DNA of 64,000 bases from Riptortus pedestris (Eukaryota; Arthropoda; Insecta; Hemiptera; Alydidae): assembly GCA_019009955.1 (NCBI GenBank), contig CM032228.1, positions 174,540,001-174,604,000 on the forward strand, read 5' to 3'. This document shows positions 47,596-58,886 of the stretch, piece after piece (position 1 is the stretch's first letter; each line of letters starts with the position of its first letter). The position numbers and the translations under genes are program-made. Below the pieces are notes generated by a model that saw only the letters and a list, made by a program, of their open reading frames with translations, was not told where the DNA came from and ran no database searches.

Positions 47596-50500
47596 GTACG
47601 TAATTTACTCTTATACATTTGATTGTATGACATATTTGTAAACTTTAAAACTTTTATTTCCTTGTCAGAGGTGTCGTGCTAGAATCAAAGCCAGTCGATG
47701 TTCCTTGATAGAAAAATTTAGGAATCTCAAAGATTCAGAAGAATTACATTCTGCCATATCAAATATCGTGAAGAAAGAAGCCAAAACTCTACTGTGCTCT
47801 CAAGGGTAAGCCTTATTCTCCCTTTCTGTTCTTGTAACACAAAATTCATGTATTTTCTTTTCTTTCTTAAAAAGTATTAATTATGGAACACATTCATATC
47901 ATTAGTTTGGGCATAAGCCTGTATGAGTCATATGTGTTGTATCTCACGGAGTGAATCAGTTGATTTAAGCAGAATGAACATGATACTTATTGAAATTAGA
48001 TACAAGAGAAGCGTATGGACTGATAATCTTCAGAGTACTACTATTCAGAATGGTACAAATGCCAGAATTTGTATCTATGAGGGATTTTATAACTTGCTCC
48101 ACTGCTAGCAACTCGTTGTACTTATTCCTTGCTTCAATTAAAATTTGGATGTGTAATTTATTATACAGTTTAATCTGTTAACATCACTATAACTAAAAAA
48201 TATAAGAATTGTTACTTAATATTACATATATTATAATCTTATCTCTATCATTATGTGGTGCATTTTCCAGAAGGGCCCCTGACAAAATCATTAAACCACT
48301 TTGCAAAATGTTTTGGAAACCTGTTTCTGTTTCACTAGAATTACTATTTGAATGTCTTAAGTCAAGGAATGTGCGTCTTAATCAAGAGGTCGACTTGATA
48401 TCTATTTGGCAACAAAACGTTCATATAAATAATGGTCCAATTTGCAACTATTTTGAAGATATTCCCTTTCAAATTTAGCTCATATTCTGTTATAAATTAG
48501 TCTCTAACTCAGAGATTGTTAGAAATTTACATTTTTTTTCTCATTGAAAAGAGTGATCAATTTTTATTTCAAAACAATTTCATATGTTTCCTTTGGTCTT
48601 AATGGAACAAGCTCAGCTTGAAAAACTTGAATTTGTATTGCATACAATGTTTTGTTTACCTGCTTTTTGTTTTGGTTTTTTGTGTTGTATTACCTGCAAA
48701 AAATAGTTTTAAGTAAAAATTATCATTCAATTTAGAAAAAAACATCCGAACTAAGAGGTTTTTAACCATGTGCGTTTTTATAAATCTGCTTCATTTGTTG
48801 TGTCAAAATCAATTATAAAATTTCCAATTAATAAGGAAAGAAATAATATCTTGCCACTAAGCCAAACCAAAAGTTAAGAAAATTAACTTTTTAAGTCAAG
48901 ACAGCTCAAGCAAGTTTGTAAAGGACTTAACCATTAGGCATAACTATTTCCAAATTTAACAATTCTTTCTGAGTGGGTAGTAAATAACATAACGAAATGG
49001 GTTTTTATTATTACTCAAGAATATTATGCTGTTTCAGAATTGTTCCTCATATTTTGAAAAAGGATAACAATCAAAGGAACATACATTTCATACACTCGTT
49101 TCCATTATTATATACAAATTTTTAGTTACTCTTTTCAAATAATTACCAGATTGGAAGAGGGATGGAAGAATCCAATTTTAGAAGGCACACCTATGTCACC
49201 ATGTCAAAAGTCTGTCACATGGGGGTTTCGTAAACTAACCAGATTTTCCTCGTGCTGGAATGATACACTAGTGATTTCATCTCACTATCTATTCTCTATC
49301 TCTTTAGCAGTTAGAAGCCTATCTAAACAGGAATTGAAAGATAAACTGGACATGAGATTCAGTTACTGAAAGTAACAATTTAGTGAGTAGAAGTGGGGGT
49401 TTACTGAGGGCTGAAAACAAGATAATACTATTAACTCACTTGATATTTAAGTTACAGAAAAGTGTGTAAATCAACATTTGAACAGCATTAAATGTTTAAC
49501 AAAATTGTTTCTATAACATTTTTTGATCCAGCTCATAGTAACTGAAATATTCTGAATTTTAGAATTCCACCTCTTTAACCCCCCCCCCTTTCTACCCTAG
49601 TCCAATTTCACCAATTAACAAACATGATCTTTGGTTTCGAGTTTGATAATTGCCAATCATAATTGCGTCCGCTAGAGTGGTAATAAATCCCCACATACAA
49701 TTTTGAATGATCCTCATTTTTCTCATCTTTTAGTTTGAATTGATGTATATATGAAGTTTTAGTGAAAGTCACTTTAATCTGGATGTATACAGTAGGCCTG
49801 CTTTCTGCTACAATACGTTTATTTTAACAGAGTGCACTTTCAGAGCAACAGCTCCATTTTCAGTGCCTTTTCGAAAAGCGTTAGAGAGAACTGGCCTGCA
49901 CCATGGCTGCCAGGAGACTCTACAGCAGCCGTGGTACAAGATTATATTAATATTACAACCACTGCAGTATTATCTGAGAATATGTACATGCATATATACC
50001 TCTAGTGCCTTCCTGCCCTATGTCAAAGGGGTATCTGAAAACCTAGCAGGACCTTCATGAAAAAGAACAAAGTTAAGCCTGTAGGATATGGTATGCTTGG
50101 AGTAAAGCAGGGTCGAATCTGCCTATGGTTGGAAACAATTTTGGAAGTTTAGGTTGTAACTATTTTAAAACTTTCTTTTGCTTCTCCTTCCTTAATTCAT
50201 TTACAATTTCTTTTTTGAAATTTTTCTAGATTCTTTGATGAAGTTGTTCTAACAGAAGAGCCTGAAGATTTGGACGATGATGAAGGTAAGTCGCTTTAAT
50301 CAATATTATTATATACGTTAATGATTTTATCTAGTGATGGTGTTTTATTACAACCATCTCTCACTCTCTGCTCTATACAGGGTGTCCCCAAACCAAATGG
50401 CCAAACTTCAGGGATCGATAGAGGATCGAAAAACTAAGAAAAAAAGTCCTGTGGCATATGCCTCGTTTTCCCTTCGTTTTTGAGAAAATCACAAAAAACT

Positions 50501-52808
50501 GAAAATAGTTGTGAAAAAAGTGTATTTTTTTTTTAATAATGTATTTAAATTACAAAAAACTATTGGCTTTTTGAGTAAGCTTAATTTTTTAATTTACGAG
50601 AAGTAAATATAGAAAACATGAATATTCTCACGCTTTCCTTATCAATAAAACGTCTAGGTTGAGTGTTTAAACTTAAAAAGAAAGGATTAAAATGTTTACT
50701 ATCATTTTAATCCTTTTTGGGGGGAATTCAGCCTCGCATTCTCACATTAGTGGTGTTGCTAGTACTGTTCAGTGAAGTCAACAAATATGGCTAGATTTAC
50801 CAACGCTGAATACGCGGACATAGTCTACGTCTACGGATTCTGCGATGGCAATGCACGTCAGGCAGTTCGGGAATATCGCAGACGGTTTCCTGACCGAGAA
50901 ACCCCATACAGAGGTGTTTTTACCAGCACTTTCAGAAGGCTTCGAGAGACTGGGTCCTTCCCATGTAATCGTCGTGGAAACCATATGCAGGCTCCGATGG
51001 AAGCCGACCTGAGGTGGAGGGAGAGGATACTGAGGCACTTCAATACCAACCCTGGCACAAGCGTCCGGAGAGCTGCTTCAGTTCTAAGCATACCAAAGAC
51101 AACCATTTGGCGAACATTAAGGGCTGACCGCAGGCATGCTTACCATGTACAAAAGGTACAAAATTTAATACCCGCTGATTATCCCCGCCGATTAAATTTT
51201 TGTATTTGGTACAAAGAACAATTGCAAAATGATGTAAACTTAAGTTCGAAAGTAATCTGGACGGACAAAGCGACTTTTACACGTGCGGGCATATTCAATC
51301 AAAGAAACTACCACCTTTGGGCACTTGAAAATCCCTGCGCTGTTAGAGAATTTCACTACCAGCATGAGTTTTCTGTAAACGTGTGGGTCGGTCTTTGTTA
51401 TAATCGCATAATAGGTCCCGTATTTTTACCTGCTCGACTTCATGCTGAAAGTTATCATCTATTTCTGGAGAATGACTTACAGGCACTTTTGGAAGATATC
51501 CCTTTGGAAGCAAGGTTTGAGAGCTGGTTTCAACTCGATGGTTGTCCTGCACATTACGGAAGGGCCGTACGAGACTGGTTGGACATCAACTACCCAGGTC
51601 GCTGGATAGGACGAGGTGGGCCGGTGCCTTGGCCTCCCCGGTCTCCGGACCTCACGCCACTAGATTTCTTCGTGTGGGGATACGTGAAAGAAAATGTCTA
51701 CCGAGAGCCCGTCTGCACAAGGGATGACCTCATCGAGCGCATCAGAATGGTTTGCAACCAGCTCACCGCAGAACAATGTTTAGATGCAGTGCGATCTGTG
51801 AGTACGCGATGTGATGCGTGTATTGCAGCGAGAGGCCAGCACTTCGAACAACATTTACGTTGACGCTTTAGAAATTAACGATGTAATTTTAGAGAACGTA
51901 AAACCTTCAAATTTTTCAGGTTTTTTTTTCCTCACTAAGGTAGACCCATATAAAAACTGAAACATTTATGTTTTCCAATTAAGAGTATTTAATTATTTTA
52001 TTAATTTTCTAAATTTTTAATCTTTTTTTATGTTTTAATCTTCAGTTATTGTTCATAATGTTATCTACTTTAAATAGGTAATTTTTTTTATACTATGAAT
52101 ATTTGAATAAAAAAGTATTTATTATTTTTTCCTAAGAAAAAATAATTTTTTTTTTCAATTGCCTTTCTGTTAGTATAAGATTAGAATAGAATAATTGTAT
52201 TGGAATAACATTTATTGCTAAAATTCATTCAAGGAATAAAATCCGCTCTTCCATTGGCCTTAACTAGTTTTTGCACAACTAATTTAGTTTTTTGTGATTT
52301 TCTCGAAAACGAGGCATATGCCAGAGGACTTTTTGTTTTAGTTTTTCGATCCTCTATCGATCCCTAAAGTTTGGCCGTTTGGTTTGGGGACACCCTGTAT
52401 ATTTACACCTGTTCATTTTATCAACATGAAAATTGTAATTATCAATTTCTAAGCTGCAATGATTTTGTGCAATGTTTTTCAGATCGATGGTTGATATCTG
52501 AGTATGAAAAAATATTAACTGAAGAAGAAGCAAATTTTTGTGTAGACTGGGAAAAGCAGGTTGTGTGTCCTTTGTGCGAAATGTCTGTTCTTATTCTCTG
52601 TGAGAAAATTCCTATCTGCCATAAATGCAGCATACAGTTTCCTCCGGTTGATTCTTTAGCTACAATGAAGCAAAATCTTGACCAAGTTTTGATGAACCAT
52701 TCCCAAAACTGTGATGACTTTGCACATTTTGCGATACTAGACAACCAAGAGCTTTCTGGGCTCTTCCTTATTTGTGAAACTTGTTTGAGTTTTTCTCAAG
52801 TTTTATAA
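47488..52808 (+). CDS. RPAIN: RPA-interacting protein (RPAIN/RIP), 4 exons
   Basis: RPAIN/RIP binds replication protein A and carries it into the nucleus. Exons: 47488-47595, 47669-47805, 50230-50285, 52483-52808. They join in frame to 627 nt (208 residues; human RPAIN is about 219), and all introns are GT-AG. Seen: an N-terminal basic helix with SLYKKRNESPKFRDILRERC (20-38), matching the family's SLYK...RQRC signature; an acidic centre EEPEDLDDDE (91-100); ISEYEKIL (105-112); and a C-terminal zinc finger with Cys129, Cys132, Cys146, Cys149, His173, Cys177, Cys198 and Cys201. The start is the first in-frame ATG; an ATG 7 nt upstream is out of frame and soon stops. Intron 2 holds a family-P repeat and intron 3 a complete DNA transposon. 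Exons 3 and 4 are unambiguous; exon 1 rests on the family N-terminal motif. Confidence 0.92.
47669..47805 (+). CDS. RPAIN: RPAIN exon 2
   Basis: Encodes residues 37-81 plus two bases of Gly82. The acceptor is CTTGTCAG and the donor GG|GTAAGC. It is a helical basic segment, RCRARIKASRCSLIEKFRNL, followed by AISNIVKKEAKTLL. Confidence 0.9.
47806..50229. other. RPAIN intron 2, repeat-containing
   Basis: 2.4-kb intron. It holds the family P copy (49,205-49,690) and family E copy (49,800-49,960), and an 89-codon open stretch at 48,209-48,478 that matches nothing I recognise. Confidence 0.7.
49205..49690 (+). repeat. Family P repeat, near full length
   Basis: Head GTCTGTCACATGGGGG with AAACTAACCAGATTTTCCTC, then GAGTAGAAGTGGGGGTTTAC, TATTAACTCACTTGATATTT, the poly-C block CCCCCCCCCTTTCTACC and AATTAACAAACATGATCTTT. 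One of the more complete copies, ~485 bp, with no ORF. Confidence 0.75.
50230..50285 (+). CDS. RPAIN: RPAIN exon 3 (56 nt, acidic)
   Basis: Completes Gly82 and encodes FFDEVVLTEEPEDLDDDE, bounded by TTTCTAG and GTAAGT. The donor lies 93 bp upstream of the transposon insertion. Confidence 0.9.
50378..50499 (+). repeat. Left terminal inverted repeat of the DD41D element
   Basis: Begins CAGGGTGTCCCCAAACC and includes the internal palindrome-like ATCGATAGAGGATCG. It pairs with the right end over about 115 bp with few mismatches. Confidence 0.9.
50787..51863 (+). CDS. Tc1/mariner-superfamily transposase, DD41D
   Basis: A single uninterrupted 358-residue frame. The N-terminus (about 1-60, ARFTNAEYADIVYVYG) looks like the DUF4817 helix-turn-helix found in many insect transposases. 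A second helix-turn-helix follows, around SVRRAASVLSIPKTTIWRTL (~92-111). The DDE_3-type catalytic core shows Asp160 in WTDKATF, Asp251 in FQLDGCPAHYG and Asp293 in SPDLTPLDFFVWG. There are 41 residues between the last two aspartates, the DD41D spacing known from the rosa and visitor groups; which group applies is inference. The start is the ATG at 50787; an upstream GTG at 50772 is in frame but not a plausible eukaryotic start. No stop or frameshift is seen, so it could be active. Confidence 0.93.
   Translation: MARFTNAEYADIVYVYGFCDGNARQAVREYRRRFPDRETPYRGVFTSTFRRLRETGSFPCNRRGNHMQAPMEADLRWRERILRHFNTNPGTSVRRAASVLSIPKTTIWRTLRADRRHAYHVQKVQNLIPADYPRRLNFCIWYKEQLQNDVNLSSKVIWTDKATFTRAGIFNQRNYHLWALENPCAVREFHYQHEFSVNVWVGLCYNRIIGPVFLPARLHAESYHLFLENDLQALLEDIPLEARFESWFQLDGCPAHYGRAVRDWLDINYPGRWIGRGGPVPWPPRSPDLTPLDFFVWGYVKENVYREPVCTRDDLIERIRMVCNQLTAEQCLDAVRSVSTRCDACIAARGQHFEQHLR
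52283..52397 (-). repeat. Right terminal inverted repeat of the DD41D element
   Basis: The reverse complement begins CAGGGTGTCCCCAAACC and follows the left repeat to AAAATCACAAAAAACT. It is followed directly by TA. Confidence 0.9.
52483..52808 (+). CDS. RPAIN: RPAIN exon 4 (zinc finger, stop)
   Basis: The acceptor TTTTTCAG lies 85 bp past the transposon's right end. It encodes residues 101-208: the ISEYEKIL helix and the Cys-rich RPA_interact C-terminal zinc finger (CPLC, CHKC, HSQNC, CETC), ending in TAA. Confidence 0.95.
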
Positions 52809-52819
52809 AATTACTCTTT

Positions 52820-52825
52820 AATAAA
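52820..52825 (+). terminator. RPAIN polyadenylation signal
   Basis: AATAAA 12 nt after the RPAIN stop codon, which would give a very short 3' UTR. AT-rich sequence follows, with no further coding sign. Confidence 0.6.
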
Positions 52826-53675
52826 ATGATATTATATATTTAATATAAATCTGTACAATGTTCTGTAAATAGGTTTTTAGTTTTAAAGTTGTAAATTTAT
52901 TAAATAATGATCGCATTGTTCATGAAACCAAGGGTTTTTTTAGCTGTCTCTTTTATATATATGAAATCATTTGGTTCAGAAAAGGTAGTGTTGAGTAGTT
53001 TATTTGACACACCCCTGTTATACCTTTATGACTATACCTGCTACAAGAGTGTGAAGGTGACAATGAATGAGACTGTTATTTGAATGCTATTTATTGTTAA
53101 TTTTGTTTTGTAATACAATAGAGCTCAGGTATGTGAATATTAGGGACCAAGTTTAGTTGAGTGTCTTTGTCTATTCCAGTCACTCAACTAAACTTTATTT
53201 GTATGAAATTATATCCTGTATTCTATTATCAGGATATATTGTCATGCAAATTAATAATGTATGCTGCTGCTGCTTGGCTTCCAGAGCCTTTCATTCTCTA
53301 CATGGTGGAAATGATGTATTAAATTTATTCATTAAATTATCTCATATTGTTACTAAACTTATGTGAATACCTCCTGGAAGTATATTTATACCTTGAAAAA
53401 CATTTGTTTAGAGACTACAGCTCCTTCATCAGTGTAACTCCAAGCTTACTTGGCACAGTCCGGGAGTAGACATTGTGATCAAGCCAAGTAAGTTTGCCAG
53501 AGTTTCATCGATGATGAAGCTATAGCCTGCAAATACATAGTTACAAATATACTGCCTTGGAGAGAGTGTCCTAAGTTGAGTTGTAATGTGTGATAATGTA
53601 CCTACCCTGCAGTAATTATGAAGAATATTCATTTGACTAATTACCAAGTATTTAAATTAAACTAAATGAGTTTAA

Positions 53676-53965
53676 CACATTGAGTACCACGTGCCTACCG
53701 GTGGACATTTTAATTTTTTCACAGGAGACTTAGTGACCACTGGTGGGCATTATTGAATCTCATTGACAGGACAACGTGGTCACGCTATGTACTATATTTC
53801 GAGACCATGTGCTCACCGGTGGGGACAGTAAGCTTGGTGCCAGAATGTAACCTTTTTTTAATGGACATGGAATTTTGTGTCACTCATGGAATGCCCACCT
53901 GTGAGCACGCAGGCCGACAGCGTAATCAAAGAATTGCCACTGGAGGCCATGTGGCGCTCAACGTG
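53676..53965. mobile_element. TTAA-flanked MITE (piggyBac-like), 290 bp
   Basis: TTAA at 53,672-53,675 and 53,966-53,969, with inverted ends CACATTGAGTACCAC / CACGTTGAGCGCCAC. It contains several CACCGGTGG/CCACTGGTGG-like motifs. No coding potential. Confidence 0.75.
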
Positions 53966-54529
53966 TTAATTACAAAGCTGCATATGTTTGATTGTTATAA
54001 TTTAAGATATTATAATTTATTAGTTAAGTTGTTAATTGTTTATTTGAAAAAAAATTAAGCTGTATATATAATTATCTCTATTAAAAAGATTAACCAGCTT
54101 GAAAAAATCCTCTTGCTATAATGATCCTTTATTATAGCTATGCCTCATCCCTAGTGGACTGTGGCATAATAAATGTGAAAAAAAAATTGTGACCATGTTT
54201 TTTTTGTCTAAAGAAGGAGGGTTGAATAATAAAAAATAACGCTAGCATGGCTAGAGGTCTACTGTATCATTTTTGTTATGTATGTTAATAAAAGTTGAAT
54301 TTCACATTACTATTACATTAGATTATTGCTTCCTACTTCCTGATGATGGCTGTGGCTGATGGAAACACTTATCGTAATAATCGGAAATATTTATCGTAAT
54401 AAACTAATACCAGTGATTATTCTTAATTCATTATTTATCTCTCCACACAAAATTGTACTATTGTTATCACAGTCTGCAAACCTTTAGTGGATGACAATCA
54501 ATCTGAGGTTAATATTGCCATACCTGTCG

Positions 54530-54650
54530 GTGGATGCTGCCATCAATACTGGCTGATTTTCGAGTACACGTGGCAAGCACTTTCTGTGTGGTGGCACTAT
54601 CCTCAACCCTGTTGTTAGTTCCACTTGTTATAAAAAAAGATACAAATACT
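54530..54650 (+). repeat. Dispersed repeat shared with ~3,315-3,440
   Basis: CTGATTTTCGAGTACACGTG, GGCAAGCACTTTC and GGCACTATCCTCAA match the other copy in order. Confidence 0.5.
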
Positions 54651-55904
54651 TCAAGATGCTTAAGGAAAGTAGTTAAGAAAAAGACCTTAGGAAAAAAAAA
54701 TCTATATTTTGCCCAAATCAAATTTATCAGTGAGAAAATCTATCTACATAAATAATAATTAATTTTAAATTTAATTAATTAAAAATTGTTTCTAAAACAA
54801 ATTTATTCTTGTCAGGAAAATGACAATACTGAAGTCAGTTAGGCACCAGGAAAAGGTCAAATTCGGATCAAAAACTCATGAAAGAATTACTTTTTGAACA
54901 TGGTTTTCAACTTTTTTTATATTTTCCTATAATCGATAGTACCTTAACACTAAGTTATTGATACCAAATAAAGCAATTTTAGAGTCAGACCCCCTATAAC
55001 TGGCAAACAGGCATGGCCAATGGCATTAAAAGTTGGTGGTCTATTTGCCAGCACATTATTAGAAATCATGCCAATATATTAAATAGTTCTAAACGAACAA
55101 TTACTATCACATAACTGCTTTTTGGTCACTGACTGCTTCCAGGAATGGAGGATGTAAAGCATTAATTACTATTTATTTACAATATTTATATACAGTTATC
55201 AAAGTCAAATTAAAATACATTGATCGAATTTGTGACTTCTAGCTATCGCTTTTGATTTGGTCTTGAATCTCCCAATAAACTCTTTATCAACTCTTGTAGT
55301 GACAGCAAATTTTTGCACATTTTCTTGTAGTGTTTCCATCATTAGTACTTCTGAGATAGGTTTAGATTTGTAATGAAATCAAGCTGTGTTCATTGATTAT
55401 CAAAGTTTTCATAAATAAGTCACAATGGAATGCAGATTAGTCTTATCTGCCATAGAGGCGCTGCATAAACCGCAATTTTCCCACCTCCCGCAGTGCCATG
55501 CTGATGATGCCCTTTTCTTTTTTTTTGTTTTTGTTTGGCATTAAAGACCTTTGAGATCTTTAGCCACCCTGGAGCGAAACTCAAGGTATTCATGAGTTTT
55601 AACACAGCGACACTTCTACACTCTGGTAGCAAACTTGTGAATTAATGCTCCCCCTTGGCAAGGATCGAGCGTGCACCAAGTTTTACTACTTTTTAGCTTA
55701 CTGAGGGGAGTGGTAGATGTACCTGCAAAGCCACCAACACCCTCTGTGTTTTGTTAACGAAAATATTTCTTCTTTTAATTTGGAAAATAAAAAGTAGAAG
55801 TATTTTGATTAATATTCATCTTTGAGAAAATATTTATAAAACAACAATTGTAGAGCATTATATGTCCAAAAAGATAAATTATGTATTACTTGTCAATCTG
55901 AATC
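54651..55904. other. Intergenic AT-rich stretch
   Basis: No gene recognised. A GC-richer patch at ~55,430-55,640 (GGAGCGAAACTCAAGG) may be another old repeat. Confidence 0.4.
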
Positions 55905-56000
55905 TTAATAACTGAGACCACCCTGGCTAGTAAAGGGTGGTAACCTGTAAATATCCTGCCTCAACTAGATATAGTAGCAAAAAATGGACTTAACAATTAA
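55905..56000 (+). repeat. tRNA-derived SINE (family S), 3' half
   Basis: ACCCTGGCTAGTAAAGGGTG, GTAACCTGTAAATATCCTGC and the 3' AATTAATAATAG end. Confidence 0.65.
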
Positions 56001-56194
56001 TAATAGTAAATGGAAATATTTTGATATTTTTTTTCCTTCACTGAAACTACTCTTTGTTTAATGAAAACATTCCTTCTTATTGAAACTTGAAATAAGACAG
56101 TATGCGATATGCTGAGAAGGAATAGAGGTTTACTGAAGGCTGGAAACTAAAAATTGCAAATATCTCTATTAATATTGCATTAAGAGGGGAACAT

Positions 56195-56590
56195 TATTGA
56201 AAAAGTGTAGGCAAATTAATTTTCAAATAGCTGGAGTCCCTAGATCCAAAAATTATTTTTACAGCCTTAGAAATTTAATGGATGTACCATGTTTTTTGAC
56301 AGAATAAAGACAGCCAGTCATAGGAAGGCGGGCGAACAATATTGCAGAATCATTAATACCTCAACTCCAAAATACCTCGATGGGGAATTTGCTAAGAGAA
56401 GTCCAAAAATGGAGCATCTTAGTTGCAGACTGCACTGAATGGCGTAATATGACAAAGGCCTTTGTGAGGCATAATTGTACTTAATTGTAACACAACAATT
56501 ATGATTTTAGGAAAAGAGAATGAGATCAGTAGTGATGCTAACACGTGGAAAATCTGCTTAGTTTACACAACCCCTGCGTGACAGACCTTT
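56195..56590 (-). repeat. Left arm of a large imperfect inverted repeat
   Basis: The reverse strand matches 57,675-58,100: AGCTGGAGTCCC, TTTTTGACAGAATAAAGACA and CACGTGGAAAATCTGCTTAG all recur inverted in the right arm. Confidence 0.7.
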
Positions 56591-57018
56591 TAATAAGTGG
56601 GATTACAACTACAACTTTACAGTTATAGTTAGTTATGACCTTACGCACATTTTTTCTTTCAATTGGATCATAATCCCAATTTTGCATTGACAAAAATTAT
56701 AATGATAGGATTCAGGTGTCAAACTGCTTTCTAATTTTGAACCTCAAGCAATTTTGTGCCTTTCATTTATTTCTTTATTCATTTTAGCCAATTTCCATTG
56801 GAAGTGAATCTACTGAGTTAGGCACCTTCACAGATTTTTTCAATATAATATATGTTTCGTATGTATAAGGTTGAGTCTTGACAACACTCATCCTCAGTTA
56901 TTGTTTTATGAATATGAAATTTTAAGTATATAATAAGGTTCTATTCGGCATCCATTTCAATTGGACAATAGGGAATATCATTGAAAAATGTTATTAATTT
57001 TCAACTTTAGACCAATTG

Positions 57019-57062
57019 GAAAAGGATGGTTGGTTTCCTATAGATAACCAACCGTCCTTTTC
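57019..57062. repeat. 17-bp stem hairpin
   Basis: GAAAAGGATGGTTGGTT and AACCAACCGTCCTTTTC pair with one G-T mismatch around a 10-nt loop. The arms resemble the GGCTAGAAAAGGGTGGTAAC body of family S. Confidence 0.7.
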
Positions 57063-57219
57063 TAGTGCTCATTATAAATAAAGTAGACATGTCAAAGGGT
57101 ATAATTATGGACACTTGGGTGCTGTATTACAATACTATTGTATACATGGAGCTGTCCTAGAAAGACCTGAGTGTCCCTGGTTGTTTGAAGAGGCTTTTGT
57201 GTCAAATAAGTCATTTCTG

Positions 57220-57385
57220 TTTGTGGATGTTGGTAAACCTAGTCACGAGTTCGAATCTCACCTGGGAAATAGAAATTTATATAGTTATACTCAATAAATA
57301 AAATCCTTAGTCCCACTGTGGTTATCTATAGATAACTCGTCCCAATTAGCCTTAGTAGTAAAAAGTGGAAGTTAAAAACAATATA
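57220..57385 (+). repeat. tRNA-derived SINE (family S)
   Basis: B-box-like CACGAGTTCGAATCTCACCT, body CCCACTGTGGTTATCTATAG, 3' AAAAAGTGGAAGTTAAAA. Confidence 0.65.
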
Positions 57386-57674
57386 ATTAGATGTGAAACC
57401 ACAGTGGCTAATAAAGAAATATACTAAAACTATTATCAGAGTTTCTGCCATATCACACGGGTTTTTAACGGTCATAAATCGGAACAGCTTATACTCCCAA
57501 ATTTCTAACAATATTTTGAAAATAGTATTTGTCTCTGAATTTTGTAATTATTTATTACTAAAATATTATGAAGCACTTATATCCTTTATAAAGAAAATAA
57601 TTTTAATTAAAAAAAAAACAATATTATCTGCAAATATTAGGCTGTTTACAATAATTTCATCAATTTTTAATTCC

Positions 57675-58100
57675 ACCTCTGTGTAAACTAAGAAGATTTT
57701 CCACGTGCTGGTATGACATACTACTGATCACATTCTCTTTTCCTAAAATCATAATTGGTGTGTTAAAATTATAATCATAACTATGATTATGCCAGACACA
57801 GGCCTTTGCCATTCATGTGCAGTTTGCAACTAGAATGCTCCAATTTTGGACTTCTCTTTGCAAATCCTCCATCCAGGTATATTTGGAGTCGAGGTATTGA
57901 AGATTCTGCAATATTATTTGGCTGCCTACCTAATATTGCTGGTTGTCTTTATTCTGTCAAAAAAAGCACTTCTATTAAGTTAAAGCCATAGTTTATTACA
58001 CCTCATTTATTTTACTTGTTAACCTCATGGAATTTTTGTACACATTATTTTTTTAAGACTATAAAAATAATTTTTGGATCTGGGACTCCAGCTAATTGAT
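57675..58100 (+). repeat. Right arm of a large imperfect inverted repeat
   Basis: Partner of 56,195-56,590, with ~1.1 kb between the arms. Its central part (CATCCAGGTATATTTGGAGT) also recurs at 62,660-62,760, so it is a dispersed family duplicated here in opposite orientation. Confidence 0.7.
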
Positions 58101-58124
58101 AATACTCTAACATACAGACAAAAA

Positions 58125-58390
58125 TCTGGGTTTTAAGGGGGATTCAAAAATTAGAAGTATCTACAGTATTATGAGTCGGATCAAAAAATACAATGTAACC
58201 CTTCTTGTTGCAAATTTAATTTCCTAAACTTGTTCTATAAAGTAGAGGTGGGGGTTTACTAGAGGCTGTAAACAAGAAATTATGAATCACTCTGTTAATA
58301 TTAGAGCCACCCCCCCCCACCTTGATAGAATTTCAGCCATTAACAACTATGAACTTTAGTGATAAAATTGAATTTCAGCAATTAACAACT
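58125..58390. repeat. Family P repeat blocks
   Basis: ATGAGTCGGATCAAAAAATA (inverted block) and AGAGGTGGGGGTTTACTAGA (forward block) side by side, then a poly-C run at ~58,310. Confidence 0.6.
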
Positions 58391-58599
58391 ATGAACTTTT
58401 GTTATAAAATTAACAGTTCAATATCGATTAAGGTATAAATCAAATAAATATTTTCAAGTAATGGATGTGAAATCTTAGTTGATGACATTACTTAATGTAT
58501 TTGCTTGTATTTAACAAAGTAAAAGTTCATTGAAAACAATATTTGGTATTTGACCATGGAATGAAGTGGTTCATAATCTAACCTCTTATCGTTAATATG

Positions 58600-58880
58600 A
58601 CATATGGTAGGAGTAGAAGTTTACTGAAGACTGAAAACTAAAATATACAAATATCTTACTTCATAATCATGATAAATAAAAAATATGTTTAACAACATTT
58701 ATAGAACATTACATTTGCAATAAGATTGGTTATTTTCAACTTTTTGACTCATCCTCTAAACCCCCCCCCTCCAGTTGTTGGATGTCAGTCATTAACGAAC
58801 TTGATCTTTAGTTTTGCATAAACAGTTTAAATATCAAATTTGGTAGCATTTAGACAAAATTCCGATTGCTAGAGCAGTAA
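58600..58880 (+). repeat. Family P repeat
   Basis: GGAGTAGAAGTTTACTGAAG, GCAATAAGATTGGTTATTTT, CCCCCCCCTCCAGTTG, CATTAACGAACTTGATCTTT. Confidence 0.7.
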
Positions 58881-58886
58881 AAGGAA

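Larger units (their letters stand above)
50378..52397 (+). mobile_element. Intact Tc1/mariner-type DNA transposon (DD41D), 2,020 bp
   Basis: A complete cut-and-paste element inside RPAIN intron 3. It begins CAGGGTGTCCCCAAACC and ends with the inverse; both ends are flanked by TA (50376-50377 and 52398-52399), the superfamily's target duplication. The inverted repeats are ~115-120 bp (50378-~50499 and ~52283-52397). They differ by a few substitutions and a short indel: the left copy has extra bases inside the CGTTTTC/TTTTTGAG stretch. One transposase ORF lies between them. Without the element the intron would be about 175 bp. Open reading frame and similar ends suggest recent insertion. Confidence 0.93.

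Noticed and set aside
48209..48478. 89-codon frame in RPAIN intron 2, considered as an extra exon
   Set aside because: RPAIN exons 2 and 3 already join in phase and to family length; the frame matches nothing I know. It might be an old mobile-element fragment.
50778..51552. Minus-strand frames within the transposase
   Set aside because: They overlap the clear plus-strand DD41D transposase and have no motifs of their own.
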